From assembly GCA_029071325.1 (NCBI GenBank), contig JAIEAP010000036.1, forward strand, positions 1-40,908: DNA of 40,908 bases, in the 5' to 3' direction. This document shows positions 17,382 to 24,940 of this stretch, piece by piece. A model generated the notes under the pieces. It made no database searches. It worked only from the letters and a program-made list of their open reading frames with translations, and had not been told where the DNA came from. This stretch comes from Lachnospiraceae bacterium. Lineage in GTDB: Bacteria > Bacillota > Clostridia > Lachnospirales > Lachnospiraceae. How positions within the stretch are numbered: position 1 is the first letter of the stretch; every line of letters starts with the position of its first letter. The position numbers were made by a program, and so were the translations under genes.

Positions 17382-17972
17382 TCAGCTGAGAGGCGATAAC
17401 ACAATGGGCTGCAGCTGCCTGCCCTCAAGGGCTGCATCCATGGTATTCTCCAACAGGTTCATGTGTGCCACCATGGACCTGGGCTTCTCCATGTGATTAT
17501 CCTGTCCGAAGGGGACAAAATATATATGCTTCATGTTCATGAGCATTCCGATATTTTTCAGATTCATCCCCAACGCATCATTGGTGGACATGCCTATGAC
17601 AAGCGGACGCTCATTGCGCAGGTGCGCTTTTGCAGCCATGAGAACCGGAGTATCCACGATACCGTTGCACAGCTTAGCCATAGTATTTCCCGTACAGGGG
17701 GCGATCACCATAATATCCAGATTTTGCCTGGGACCTATGGGTTCCGCCTCGGGAATGGTCCGTATCCCCCGTTCTCCCGTCAGCTTCTCCATTTTCTCTA
17801 AAAATAATTCCGCGTCCATAAAACGTGTATCCAGCTCCTGGGCATTGTATGAATAAATGGGGATAATATGCGCACCCTCCGCCGCCAATCGCCCCGTCAC
17901 CTCAAGAATCCGGGAAAACGTACAGAAGGAGCCTGTGATTCCCAATCCCACTGTCAGGTCATAACGCTTCAT
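17382..17972 (-). CDS. dpaB: Dipicolinate synthase subunit B
   Basis: A 196-aa flavoprotein-fold subunit that, with DpaA, oxidises dihydrodipicolinate to dipicolinic acid in the mother cell for loading into the spore core. Family blocks visible are LTVGLGITGSFCTFSRI at the start, NLDIMVIAPCTGNTMAKLCNGIVDTPVLMAAKAHLRN in the middle and MSTNDALGMNLKNIGMLMNMKHIYFVPFGQDN near the end. The start is the ATG at 17970-17972. A longer in-frame reading upstream only gives an unrelated Arg-rich sequence inside dpaA. The start overlaps the dpaA stop by 4 nt (ATGA), so the two are translationally coupled. The gene marks the organism as endospore-forming. Confidence 0.95.
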   Translation of the reverse strand: MKRYDLTVGLGITGSFCTFSRILEVTGRLAAEGAHIIPIYSYNAQELDTRFMDAELFLEKMEKLTGERGIRTIPEAEPIGPRQNLDIMVIAPCTGNTMAKLCNGIVDTPVLMAAKAHLRNERPLVIGMSTNDALGMNLKNIGMLMNMKHIYFVPFGQDNHMEKPRSMVAHMNLLENTMDAALEGRQLQPIVLSPLS

Positions 17973-18784
17973 ACCCGTACACCTCCGGCCACAATGATAC
18001 CGCCGAACAGGTCTCCGCCGCTTCGCGGCATCCATTTGCCCGGAAGCCCGGGGCAGCTCAACACATGTACGCCCAGTTTTTCTGCTGCCGCCATGTCGCA
18101 TCCTCCCCCGGTGGTAATATCCACGATCAGAGTTTCCTTTGCACAGCGCTGCAGGGAACCGTAATCCATGGTTCGCCTGTCTGCCATATGGAAAATCCAT
18201 TCCGGAATCCACTCCGATTCCCCGTTTTGTGCCTCTATGGACTGCACGGTCTCAAATCCATTTTTTGATGCCTGCTCTCTTCTCGTCCGGTCCGTATCCC
18301 ATACCCGGACACAGGCTCCTGCCCCCTGTAGTATCCGCGCCATATGTCTGCCGCAGCAGCCATATCCGATCACCAGACAGCGGCGCCCTGCGGCAGAAGC
18401 ACGGCTTTCCTGTATTGCTTCCATGAGGCATCCCTGTGCCGTCATAGCGCCGTTCTGCTCACGAACCTCCTCCATCTGAAGAAAATCTCTTAGGATAATA
18501 CCCTGCCTCCTGGCATAGAACCGCCATTCATCCGGAAAGTTCCCGCCGTAAAGGACACAGCCCCTGCGCACGCGTCCCAAAACCTGGGACGCCGTCATAT
18601 CCTCCCGGCATCCCTTAATACATCCGTTGCTTTCCAGTACCGGCACAGGAAATACCAGCGCTTTGCATGCGCCTATCTGATCCAGATTATTATGTTCAAT
18701 AGATATGACCTCTGCGCCGCTCCTCTCAAGGTACGCTTTGATATAAGGTGTTCTGTTCTCATTTCCTATCATTCCTACACGCAT
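17969..18784 (-). CDS. dpaA: Dipicolinate synthase subunit A
   Basis: A 271-aa NAD(P)-binding subunit of dipicolinate synthase. An N-terminal domain (MRVGMIGNENRTPYIKAYLE) is followed by VFPVPVLESNG and then a Rossmann-type segment CLVIGYGCCGRHMARILQG. The C-terminal LSCPGLPGKWMPRSGGDLFGG block resembles SpoVFA. The ATG at 18782-18784 is chosen over one five codons upstream because GGGAGG lies 7 bases before it. That ribosome-binding site is also the 3' arm of a hairpin (see 18792-18822). It follows the DegV gene by 54 bp and overlaps dpaB. A mother-cell (sigma-K) promoter is expected from the biology, but I could not identify one convincingly. Confidence 0.94.
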   Translation of the reverse strand: MRVGMIGNENRTPYIKAYLERSGAEVISIEHNNLDQIGACKALVFPVPVLESNGCIKGCREDMTASQVLGRVRRGCVLYGGNFPDEWRFYARRQGIILRDFLQMEEVREQNGAMTAQGCLMEAIQESRASAAGRRCLVIGYGCCGRHMARILQGAGACVRVWDTDRTRREQASKNGFETVQSIEAQNGESEWIPEWIFHMADRRTMDYGSLQRCAKETLIVDITTGGGCDMAAAEKLGVHVLSCPGLPGKWMPRSGGDLFGGIIVAGGVRV

Positions 18785-18791
18785 AACAATA

Positions 18792-18822
18792 CCTCCCACA
18801 TAGTTTTACTATATGCGGGAGG
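18792..18822 (-). promoter_or_regulatory. Hairpin sequestering the dpaA Shine-Dalgarno
   Basis: In the minus-strand RNA, CCTCCC (complement of 18817-18822) pairs with the dpaA ribosome-binding site GGGAGG (complement of 18792-18797). The stem is extended by CATAGT/ACTATATG with a small bulge and a 3-nt loop. No T-run follows, so it is not a standard terminator. It would hide the site unless melted or bound. Confidence 0.6.
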
Positions 18823-18838
18823 CATCAAAATGCGCCTT

Positions 18839-19678
18839 TTATGCCACTACGATAATTCCTCCATCGTTGGCATACAGAGTGCTGACACCTGCGGTGTCCA
18901 CTATAATGATATCTTTGAAATGCAGGGCCTGCTGTATCTTCTCCTTGACCCAGAGCGCACGCTCCGGGCAATTACAGTGAGAAATCGCAAGTATTTTCTG
19001 TTCACAGTTCTTCGTGCGCTTCGCAATCTCTTCTACCATATAATCAAGAGCCTTCATCATTCCTCTTGCCTGCCCCATCTGGCATATGGTTCCCTCCGGC
19101 GTGGAGCCCATGACAGGCTTAATATTCAATGCGCTTGCCACCCATGCTTTCAGATTGCTGAGCCGCCCGTTCTTGCGCAATGTTTCCAGTGTTTCCAGCA
19201 CGAAATACGTCTGCTGGCTATCAATGTAGGATTCCGTCTCCTTCACGATCTCCTCGAAGCTTCTTCCTTCCTCTTCCAGCTCCTGCACCTTCATTGCGAT
19301 CAATGTCTCCCCTATGGATGCAGACCTGGAATTAAATACATATATTTTCTTATCCGGAAACTCTTCCAGGCAGAGCTTTTTCGCCAGCTCTGCGCTGTTA
19401 TACGAACCGCTCAGCTTGTCGGACAATGTCACCACATATACGCGCTCCTGCTCTCCCTGATAGACATCCACATAGCTCTGAGGAGAAGGACAGGAGGATT
19501 TGGGACAGTTGCGGCTCTCTCTGACTCTTTGCAGGAATTCCGCCCGATCGAAGCTCTCATCATCCACCACATGGTAATCATCAACATCCAGTTCCAGCGC
19601 CACCGAATAGAAATGACCATCCTGCTTCATCACATCCGTCAATTCTCCACAACTGTCAACCACAATCTTATAGCTCAT
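18839..19678 (-). CDS. DegV family fatty-acid-binding protein (FakB-like)
   Basis: A 279-aa DegV-fold protein. Such proteins bind a fatty acid and present it to the kinase FakA for phosphorylation. The family pattern is visible: YKIVVDSCGELT at the start, CPSPQSYVDVY, VVTLSDKLSGSYNSAELA at about 102-119 and ETLRKNGRLSNLKAWVASALNIKPV in the C-terminal domain. The usual KTSQPSP is KSSCPSP here. The ATG at 19676-19678 is preferred to one 16 codons upstream because AAGGAGG lies immediately before it. Two inverted repeats precede the gene. dpaA begins 54 bp downstream on the same strand; whether they share a transcript is unclear. Confidence 0.93.
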   Translation of the reverse strand: MSYKIVVDSCGELTDVMKQDGHFYSVALELDVDDYHVVDDESFDRAEFLQRVRESRNCPKSSCPSPQSYVDVYQGEQERVYVVTLSDKLSGSYNSAELAKKLCLEEFPDKKIYVFNSRSASIGETLIAMKVQELEEEGRSFEEIVKETESYIDSQQTYFVLETLETLRKNGRLSNLKAWVASALNIKPVMGSTPEGTICQMGQARGMMKALDYMVEEIAKRTKNCEQKILAISHCNCPERALWVKEKIQQALHFKDIIIVDTAGVSTLYANDGGIIVVA

Positions 19679-19695
19679 AATACATCCTCCTTGCC

Positions 19696-19785
19696 GCGTA
19701 ATAACCTTATATATAGTATTACGCATTTTAATAAATTATATTTCACGTTTTACTTTTCTATCACATGTAGTTTTGATTACTACAT
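19696..19785 (-). promoter_or_regulatory. degV upstream region: -10 box and two inverted repeats
   Basis: A TATAAT (minus, 19735-19740) has only a weak -35 TGATAG (19758-19763, spacer 17). Just upstream is ATGTAGT-N7-ACTACAT (19765-19785), an operator-like repeat next to the -35. Downstream, GCGTAATA-N13-TATTACGC (19696-19724) would form a leader hairpin ending 8 nt before the ribosome-binding site. Confidence 0.45.
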
Positions 19786-19850
19786 TATATTACCACATAA
19801 AACATGTTTTGAAAAGAGGTATATTACATTTTTTTCAACAATTCTGCCAC

Positions 19851-19906
19851 AAAAAAAGCAGCGCAGATGCGTGAGCGCTTGCGCGCATAGCATCTGTGCT
19901 GCTTTT
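19851..19906 (-). terminator. Strong terminator after the transglutaminase-like gene
   Basis: Near-perfect 17-bp stem AAAAGCAGCGCAGATGC (19854-19870) with 19890-19906, with one G-T mismatch and a GC-rich internal loop. On the minus strand it is followed by a run of seven T. It ends the 19937-21097 gene. Confidence 0.9.
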
Positions 19907-19936
19907 CATGGCAAAACTGTTATCCTTTGTGCTCCT

Positions 19937-21097
19937 TTACAATTCTGTCAAAAAGGTTAAGACACACAACTCATCGTCCGTCATATAATAGAAGCTGTTT
20001 CCCATGGTATAATAGTCCCGGATTTTCTGCTGTTCAATAAAGTATTCCTGCGCCTGTCGGTACAGCGCCTCATCTGCAAACTTAATCTGCACGATCCCAT
20101 CCTTCAGATTGCTTAAAACATAACCAATCTCCTGGGGATACCAGTCTGCAAAATAATGTCCCTCCTGTACAAAATAACTGTCCTCCTGCTGCGTACACTC
20201 CGGGAGCTGCAGAAAACTGTCCGGTTCATGGGTGCGAAACAACTCCTCACTGGTCATGGCGAAATAGCTGTAATTGATGTATCTGCGCCCTCCGTTCTCA
20301 CCGTTTTGATACCTCGAATTTCCCCATGTCACATCCATATAGTAATAATTTCCATCCAGCATGACCAGATTCCATGCATGTGCCTGAGAATCCGCAGTAC
20401 CGGTCACCACAACACAGGGGATACCCAGCCGGTCAAACAGATACTGAACCGCACAGGCATAGCCCTGGCACACCGTTTCCTTATCCAGAAATACGCTGAG
20501 GATATTCTGACTGTTGGCGGCTCCCGGATTATATTCTACAGTATTGATCAGCGTATCGTACACAAATCTCGCCTTCTGATAATCCGCATCCTCTGAGGAA
20601 ATTCCTCCCAGCATCTGCTCTGCCGCTGTATCCACAGCCTGCTGCAATTCCTCTCTTTCCTCACGGCTCATAGTATACTGCGGCGCGAACTCCAGTCCCG
20701 TTACCCGAATACCGCTCAGGTATTCCGTATAGGTATAGCCATCTATCCAAAACAGTCCGCCGTAATCCGCCCTGACACTGTGAAACGCCTGTTCCAGCAC
20801 ATGTGCATCCAGGGTTGACACTGTTATCTTATCTTTATGTTCCAATATGGTATCCAGCACCTCATCATATACCGCCTGCGTGCTTTCATCCAACTGCCTA
20901 TACGCATATTTATCCAGGGAAATACGCTCCACAGGCTCCGGTGCAGACGGCGGCTGCGAAGCATGATATTGTTCATTCTGAGTGCCTTCCTGCGGATACC
21001 ACAGCAAAGAGCTGCAGCCGCACAGACAGACCGCCAGCAGTATCGCCGCCGCAGTACAACATTTTCTTATGCCACGCAGGGCAGGACGTAATCCCAT
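19937..21097 (-). CDS. Transglutaminase-like lipoprotein
   Basis: A 386-aa exported protein with a basic start, a hydrophobic segment and the lipobox-like LCGC (lipidated Cys28). After a Pro-rich linker and a helical region, the transglutaminase-like (papain-fold) core shows all three catalytic elements: TVCQGYACAVQYLF (Cys210), AHAWNLVMLDG (His240) and YYYMDVTWG (Asp255). Members act as surface cysteine peptidases or transferases; the target is unknown. The C-terminal ~100 residues have no recognised domain. The ATG has AAGGAG 6 bases upstream. The inserted repeat element at 21126 begins 28 bp before the start codon, so any promoter must lie inside the element or beyond it. Confidence 0.87.
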   Translation of the reverse strand: MGLRPALRGIRKCCTAAAILLAVCLCGCSSLLWYPQEGTQNEQYHASQPPSAPEPVERISLDKYAYRQLDESTQAVYDEVLDTILEHKDKITVSTLDAHVLEQAFHSVRADYGGLFWIDGYTYTEYLSGIRVTGLEFAPQYTMSREEREELQQAVDTAAEQMLGGISSEDADYQKARFVYDTLINTVEYNPGAANSQNILSVFLDKETVCQGYACAVQYLFDRLGIPCVVVTGTADSQAHAWNLVMLDGNYYYMDVTWGNSRYQNGENGGRRYINYSYFAMTSEELFRTHEPDSFLQLPECTQQEDSYFVQEGHYFADWYPQEIGYVLSNLKDGIVQIKFADEALYRQAQEYFIEQQKIRDYYTMGNSFYYMTDDELCVLTFLTEL

Positions 21098-21125
21098 AGC
21101 GTTCTCCTTTCCTAAACTATTGGTA

Positions 21126-21420
21126 GTTACTATTCACAGATTCCTGCTTCGCAGTCATATAAGAAATATCATCCATTTTCGTAACTGTTCAGAACCACCA
21201 GGCCGCAGACGTGCCAGCGTTGCTGTCACACGCCTCTAAAGAGGCCTATGTCTGCGGCTGGCAGGGTTATCACCCTCATGGAAATGGAAATTCCGCCCGT
21301 TTCCAATAAATTGGAATCGTCTGATTTTCCATTTCCATGGGTTCTGAACAGTTACTCATTTTCTTACAAGCACGCTTGACGAATCTGTCCGATATTTCTT
21401 ATATGACTGTGAATAGTAAC
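21126..21420. mobile_element. MITE-like palindromic element with 14-bp perfect TIRs
   Basis: This 295-bp non-coding element fills the gap between two divergent genes. Its ends are perfect inverted repeats GTTACTATTCACAG (21126-21139) and CTGTGAATAGTAAC (21407-21420). It is flanked by a 7-bp direct duplication ATTGGTA (21119-21125 and 21421-21427). Further inward are AGTCATATAAGAAATATC (21153-21170) against 21391-21408, and GTAACTGTTCAGAACC (21181-21196) against 21340-21355. Two internal hairpins follow: CCGCAGAC/GTCTGCGG (21203-21257), and CATGGAAATGGAAA/TTTCCATTTCCATG (21277-21339) enclosing TTCCAAT-AA-ATTGGAA. The left arm carries a 15-nt insertion relative to the right. It has no transposase, so it must have been mobilised in trans. 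Confidence 0.85.
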
Positions 21421-21520
21421 ATTGGTAATAGTATATCACAGATTAGCCTTCCTTTTCCACGTTGTTTGTGTTACACTTTTTGTCAAAAGAATTACTAGGA
21501 ATACACCGTCGGAGGTAAGT

Positions 21521-22024
21521 ATGCTGGTCCTACAGATCACCAACGTAAAAGAATTTATGCACAAGCTGCTTTGCACGGATACATTCGATCATTTTCTGCT
21601 GTCGGAAGCAACCATAAAAGGAAAAGGCTCCTACGTCATTGACGGTCATCCGGTCTCCGGCTTCTACACGCAGGAAGAAACCGAAGAACTGGGTATCCAG
21701 GGATTGCCCTTTCTCCCCTTTTCACTATTGCGTGAAAACTGTTTTCTATTGATCCGAGGCAGCCACACGCCTGATGCCTTCCGATTTGTGTTCCAGCTGA
21801 CCCCGGAAAATCTTGCAAAAACTCTTCTGGCAGGAGAAAGCGGGCTGACCCCACAGGACGTCAGCGCTGCCTGCCTGACCATACGCTTTCAGGATGGTAT
21901 GCTGACTTGTACTTCCGGTATCTCCTATCGCAGTTTTATCACGGATCACACCTTTGACCGGGAATGGGATGCATTGATGCAGCGCTTTTTTAACAGCAGG
22001 AGCATTCCATATCTGGAAATATAA
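21521..22024 (+). CDS. DUF5721 family protein
   Basis: A 167-aa cytoplasmic protein that I recognise as DUF5721, a family found mainly in Lachnospiraceae and relatives. It shows QITNVKEFMHKLLCTDTFDHFLLSEATI at the N-terminus, then IDG, and further FRFVFQLTPENLAKTL, LTIRFQDGMLTCTSGISY and WDALMQRFFNSRSIPYLE at the end. Its function is unknown. The ATG at 21521 is chosen because GGAGG lies 6 bases upstream and the protein then has the family's usual size; an earlier in-frame ATG has no ribosome-binding site and adds a hydrophobic non-family stretch. The MITE-like element ends 100 bp upstream. Confidence 0.88.
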   Translation: MLVLQITNVKEFMHKLLCTDTFDHFLLSEATIKGKGSYVIDGHPVSGFYTQEETEELGIQGLPFLPFSLLRENCFLLIRGSHTPDAFRFVFQLTPENLAKTLLAGESGLTPQDVSAACLTIRFQDGMLTCTSGISYRSFITDHTFDREWDALMQRFFNSRSIPYLEI

Positions 22025-22104
22025 CTGATTTATCCTGACATATACAAAAATAGAACGGCAGGTATGGGAACCTTTTCCTCTCCTCATCAATCTTATTATG
22101 TGAA

Positions 22105-22128
22105 GGCATCTGAAATGCTGCAGATGCC
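22105..22128 (+). promoter_or_regulatory. Leader hairpin before the LPXTG protein gene
   Basis: Perfect 8-bp stem GGCATCTG/CAGATGCC (22105-22112 and 22121-22128), 8-nt loop, no T-run. It lies 32 bp before the start codon and may end the DUF5721 transcript weakly or protect the downstream mRNA. Confidence 0.4.
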
Positions 22129-22160
22129 GTCCAAAACATAAAAAAGAGAGGTTGATGAAA

Positions 22161-23411
22161 ATGAAGAAAAGACTTGCAGCAGTGATAATGGCTCTGGCCG
22201 TGACATTTGGCATGCGTATACCCGCGTTTGCTTATTGCTCAATGACCTATCCCGTAAGCGCGTCGGACCTAAGCGGTCCCGTGGCAACGCCGGGGTTTGA
22301 CTTTGAAGCAAGCCTGGATTTTGACATGCTAAATAAGTTCTGGGATGTCAGCACGGACCAGCAGCAGGAACTGAAAGCGTATTACGGCTACGACGATCTT
22401 GCGTCATCCCCGTATGCAAATGGAACGCTTCACCTGAGTGGCACCAGCGCTTCGGAGAGCAATCCGGTTACCGTGACCTTCAGCCTGAGCGCGACAGAGG
22501 AATGGAATCTTCCCATGGCTGAAGAGAGAATATATGTCATGCAGCAGTTTTCCGACGGAAGCTGCAAGATCATCCCGGCAGAGTTCATCTCTCGCACGGC
22601 GGTGAGTGCAAGTTTTACCGATGCAGTTGACAGCAAGATCTTGATCATATCCCTGGATCTTGGCAGGGAAGGACTCATCTATGACTATGTCGAAGACGCT
22701 AAGGACATAAGCGGTGTGCAAAGCGCTGTGGACAAGGACAATAACCCCGTAACGGTAACCGTATCTCCCCTGGATTGGGATCGGAAGGCAATCGCAGGAG
22801 AAAAGGCAGGCTTTCCATATGGGGAGGACGTTTTGACATTTGCGGATGTGAACCTGGAGGGAGCCACTGCGTCAGAGGCTAATCCGATTACCGTGACATT
22901 TCTTGTAGAAGGAGTAAAGGCAGGACATGACATATCGGTTATTCATAAAAAGGCGGACGGCACATGGGAGACGCTGACAGGGACGGCAGGAGACGGAACG
23001 GTAACGGCGACATTTACCTCCTTTTCCCCCATCGCGATCGTGAACAACAGCCTGAAGCAGACAAGACCGAGCAATACCGGCAATAGCGGCAATACTGGCA
23101 ACACAGACAATAGCGGCAACACAGGCAGTACCAGCAACAGCGGCAATACCGGCAACAACAGTAGCACAGGCAATACCGGCAACACTGGCAATACCAATAA
23201 CAACGGCAATACCAACAGCACAGGCAGCAGCGCTTCATCAGGAAATACGAATACTTCAAATATTGCTTCCGCGGCGTCAACATCGGCTTTGCCGAAAACA
23301 GGAGATGAGGGTGCATTTTCCTTTGTAATCCTTGCAATTGCATCGGCATCTGCATGTGTCGCAGTCGTTTACTCCATTCAGAGAAAGAGAAACTTTTTCA
23401 CAAAGAGATAA
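22161..23411 (+). CDS. LPXTG cell-wall-anchored surface protein
   Basis: A 416-aa exported protein anchored by sortase. A signal peptide ([24 protein letters not shown]) is probably cleaved after residue 24. Two related beta-rich repeats follow: [20 protein letters not shown] and its counterpart [20 protein letters not shown], each succeeded by a V/T-rich strand and ending in IIISLD or SPIAIVNN. Residues ~298-368 are an Asn/Thr/Gly/Ser repeat (NTGN-like units) that would span the wall. The sorting signal is LPKTG at 377-381, then a hydrophobic stretch and a basic tail [10 protein letters not shown]. The ATG at 22161 lies 9 bases after AGAGAGG; an ATG at 22155 and a TTG at 22152 are too close to it. 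No ligand or enzyme domain is recognised. Confidence 0.85.
   Translation: MKKRLAAVIMALAVTFGMRIPAFAYCSMTYPVSASDLSGPVATPGFDFEASLDFDMLNKFWDVSTDQQQELKAYYGYDDLASSPYANGTLHLSGTSASESNPVTVTFSLSATEEWNLPMAEERIYVMQQFSDGSCKIIPAEFISRTAVSASFTDAVDSKILIISLDLGREGLIYDYVEDAKDISGVQSAVDKDNNPVTVTVSPLDWDRKAIAGEKAGFPYGEDVLTFADVNLEGATASEANPITVTFLVEGVKAGHDISVIHKKADGTWETLTGTAGDGTVTATFTSFSPIAIVNNSLKQTRPSNTGNSGNTGNTDNSGNTGSTSNSGNTGNNSSTGNTGNTGNTNNNGNTNSTGSSASSGNTNTSNIASAASTSALPKTGDEGAFSFVILAIASASACVAVVYSIQRKRNFFTKR
23071..23250 (+). repeat. Degenerate tandem repeat encoding the NTG-rich wall spacer
   Basis: Imperfect 9-15-bp units built on AATACCGGC/AACAGCGGC, all in frame within the LPXTG gene. This is an unstable coding minisatellite, not a CRISPR array. 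Confidence 0.8.
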
Positions 23412-23456
23412 ACTTAGATGATTACACCTTACAGAACTGCTCGGAAACTATTTTTC

Positions 23457-23485
23457 TTTACATTTGCCGGAAACTATGCTATTCT
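23457..23485 (+). promoter_or_regulatory. cspA promoter
   Basis: TTTACA (23457-23462), 17-bp spacer, TATTCT (23480-23485). The leader contains a short inverted repeat, ATGCTAT (23476-23482) with ATAGCAT (23498-23504), that overlaps the -10 region. Confidence 0.55.
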
Positions 23486-23527
23486 AATTGCATGCTTATA
23501 GCATATTATGAATTTGGAGGTACTGCA

Positions 23528-23728
23528 ATGAACGGTACAGTTAAGTGGTTTAACAACCAGAAGGGCTACGGATTCATCTCCGATGCAGACGGCAATGATG
23601 TTTTCGTACACTATTCAGGACTGGCAATGGAAGGCTTTAAGACTTTGGAAGAAGGCGCTTCCGTAGAATTCGACGTTATCGACGGCGAAAAGGGTCCTCA
23701 GGCAACAAATGTTACAGTTGTAAGATAG
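23528..23728 (+). CDS. cspA: Cold-shock protein, CspA family
   Basis: A 66-aa single-stranded nucleic-acid chaperone. The sequence [32 protein letters not shown] contains both RNP motifs (KGYGFI and VFVHY) at the standard positions, and it ends [12 protein letters not shown] as usual. The ATG has GGAGG 8 bases upstream; a longer in-frame extension is only leader sequence. It is monocistronic, with its own promoter and a very strong terminator. Confidence 0.98.
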   Translation: MNGTVKWFNNQKGYGFISDADGNDVFVHYSGLAMEGFKTLEEGASVEFDVIDGEKGPQATNVTVVR

Positions 23729-23840
23729 GCTGCCACTAATCAACTAATTTCAATGTACCTTTCTCAGCGATAGAATTTGCAATTATATTTGGAATTTTTA
23801 TTATGATAAAGTTATAGCGGAACGAATTTGATTACAGAAA

Positions 23841-23877
23841 ACGGTGAAAACGCACATTGCGTTTTCACCGTTTTTTT
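23841..23877. terminator. Strong terminator after cspA
   Basis: Perfect 13-bp stem ACGGTGAAAACGC (23841-23853) with 23859-23871, 5-nt loop, then seven T (23871-23877). TTTTC on the opposite side suggests it also ends the convergent ldh transcript. Confidence 0.92.
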
Positions 23878-23898
23878 GCGGCTCAGAAAATCCTCCGA

Positions 23899-24858
23899 CT
23901 ACAGTTTTACTCTGTCCATCACTTCACGCAGCGCCGCGGCGGACTCCCTGAGGCGCTCTGTTTCCTCACGGTCCAAAGACAGAGGTACAATGCGCTCTAC
24001 TCCCTTGGAATTCACAATCGCGGGCATACTCAGTACGATATCCTCCAATCCATACTGCCCATGCATTATGCTGGAAACCGGAAGCACCGAACGCTCATTG
24101 CGCACAATACATGCGCAGATACGCCTGATGGCCATTGCAATGCCATAATAGGTTGCTTTCTTCTTCTCTATGATGGTATATGCGCTGTTTTTCACATCCT
24201 CATAAATGCGGTCCGTCTCATCATCATGCTCATAAAAACCTCTCATCTCGCAGAACTTCGACAGAGGTACACCCGAAACCGTGGCTGAGCTCCACACCGC
24301 CAGCTCGCTGTCTCCATGTTCGCCGATCACAAACGCATGAACTCCGCGGCTGTCTATTCCCAAATGTTCCCCCAGAAGGTATTTTAAACGCGCGGTATCC
24401 AGCACGGTTCCTGAGCCGATGACACGGTTCTCCGGAAATCCCGACAGCTTCAATGCCACCCAGGTAAGAATATCTACCGGATTAGACACGATCAGCAAAA
24501 TCCCCTGATAGTCCCTCTTTGATATCTCCGGGATAATACTGCGGAAAATCTCCACATTCTTCTGCACCAGATCCAGTCTCGTCTCATTAGGCTTCTGATT
24601 GGCTCCTGCCGTGATAATAATAATATCTGCATCCACAATATCGTCGTAAGAACCCGCGTAAATTTTCATGGGAACAGAAAAAGGCATACCGTGGCTGATG
24701 TCCATCGCCTCTCCCTCTGCCCTCGCCATATCTACATCCAACAGCACCATTTCTGAAAAAAGGCGGCTCTGCATCAACGCAAACGCCGTGGATGAACCCA
24801 CGAAGCCGCATCCGATGATCGCCACCTTATGAAGATCAATCTCATTTTTATGTTCCAT
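23899..24858 (-). CDS. ldh: L-lactate dehydrogenase
   Basis: A 319-aa NAD-dependent enzyme reducing pyruvate to L-lactate in fermentation. It has the dinucleotide motif GCGFVG (16-21), Asp41 for NAD ribose, ITAGANQKPNETRLDLV with Gln88 (lactate rather than malate specificity) and the substrate-loop Arg94, SNPVDI, DTARLKY and the catalytic GEHGDSE with His181. All catalytic residues are present. The start has GGAGGAATCAGGAC upstream. It lies 82 bp downstream of an unrecognised gene on the same strand. A Rex-type operator was looked for and not clearly found. Confidence 0.96.
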   Translation of the reverse strand: MEHKNEIDLHKVAIIGCGFVGSSTAFALMQSRLFSEMVLLDVDMARAEGEAMDISHGMPFSVPMKIYAGSYDDIVDADIIIITAGANQKPNETRLDLVQKNVEIFRSIIPEISKRDYQGILLIVSNPVDILTWVALKLSGFPENRVIGSGTVLDTARLKYLLGEHLGIDSRGVHAFVIGEHGDSELAVWSSATVSGVPLSKFCEMRGFYEHDDETDRIYEDVKNSAYTIIEKKKATYYGIAMAIRRICACIVRNERSVLPVSSIMHGQYGLEDIVLSMPAIVNSKGVERIVPLSLDREETERLRESAAALREVMDRVKL

Positions 24859-24940
24859 GTCCTGATTCCTCCGTTTTTTTCTTAGAATATCTCTTTACGT
24901 CGGAAAGTATACATGGACTGGTGCGGAATTTGAACTGCGC

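Noticed and set aside
18785-18838. Intrinsic terminator between degV and dpaA
   Set aside because: The hairpin there is strong but has no T-run on the minus strand and includes the dpaA ribosome-binding site, which fits translational masking better.
18692-19960. 422-codon open frame on the plus strand opposite the DegV gene
   Set aside because: It is antisense to a well-conserved gene, Cys/His/Leu-rich, and spans its promoter region; no family features.
23071-23250. Regularly spaced short repeats that might suggest a CRISPR array
   Set aside because: Units are 9-15 bp, imperfect, all in frame and encode the Asn-Thr-Gly stalk of a surface protein; there are no spacers or cas genes.
24859-24940. 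Rex operator for ldh
   Set aside because: No TTGTTAA-N4-TTAACAA-like site is present in the short gap upstream of ldh.
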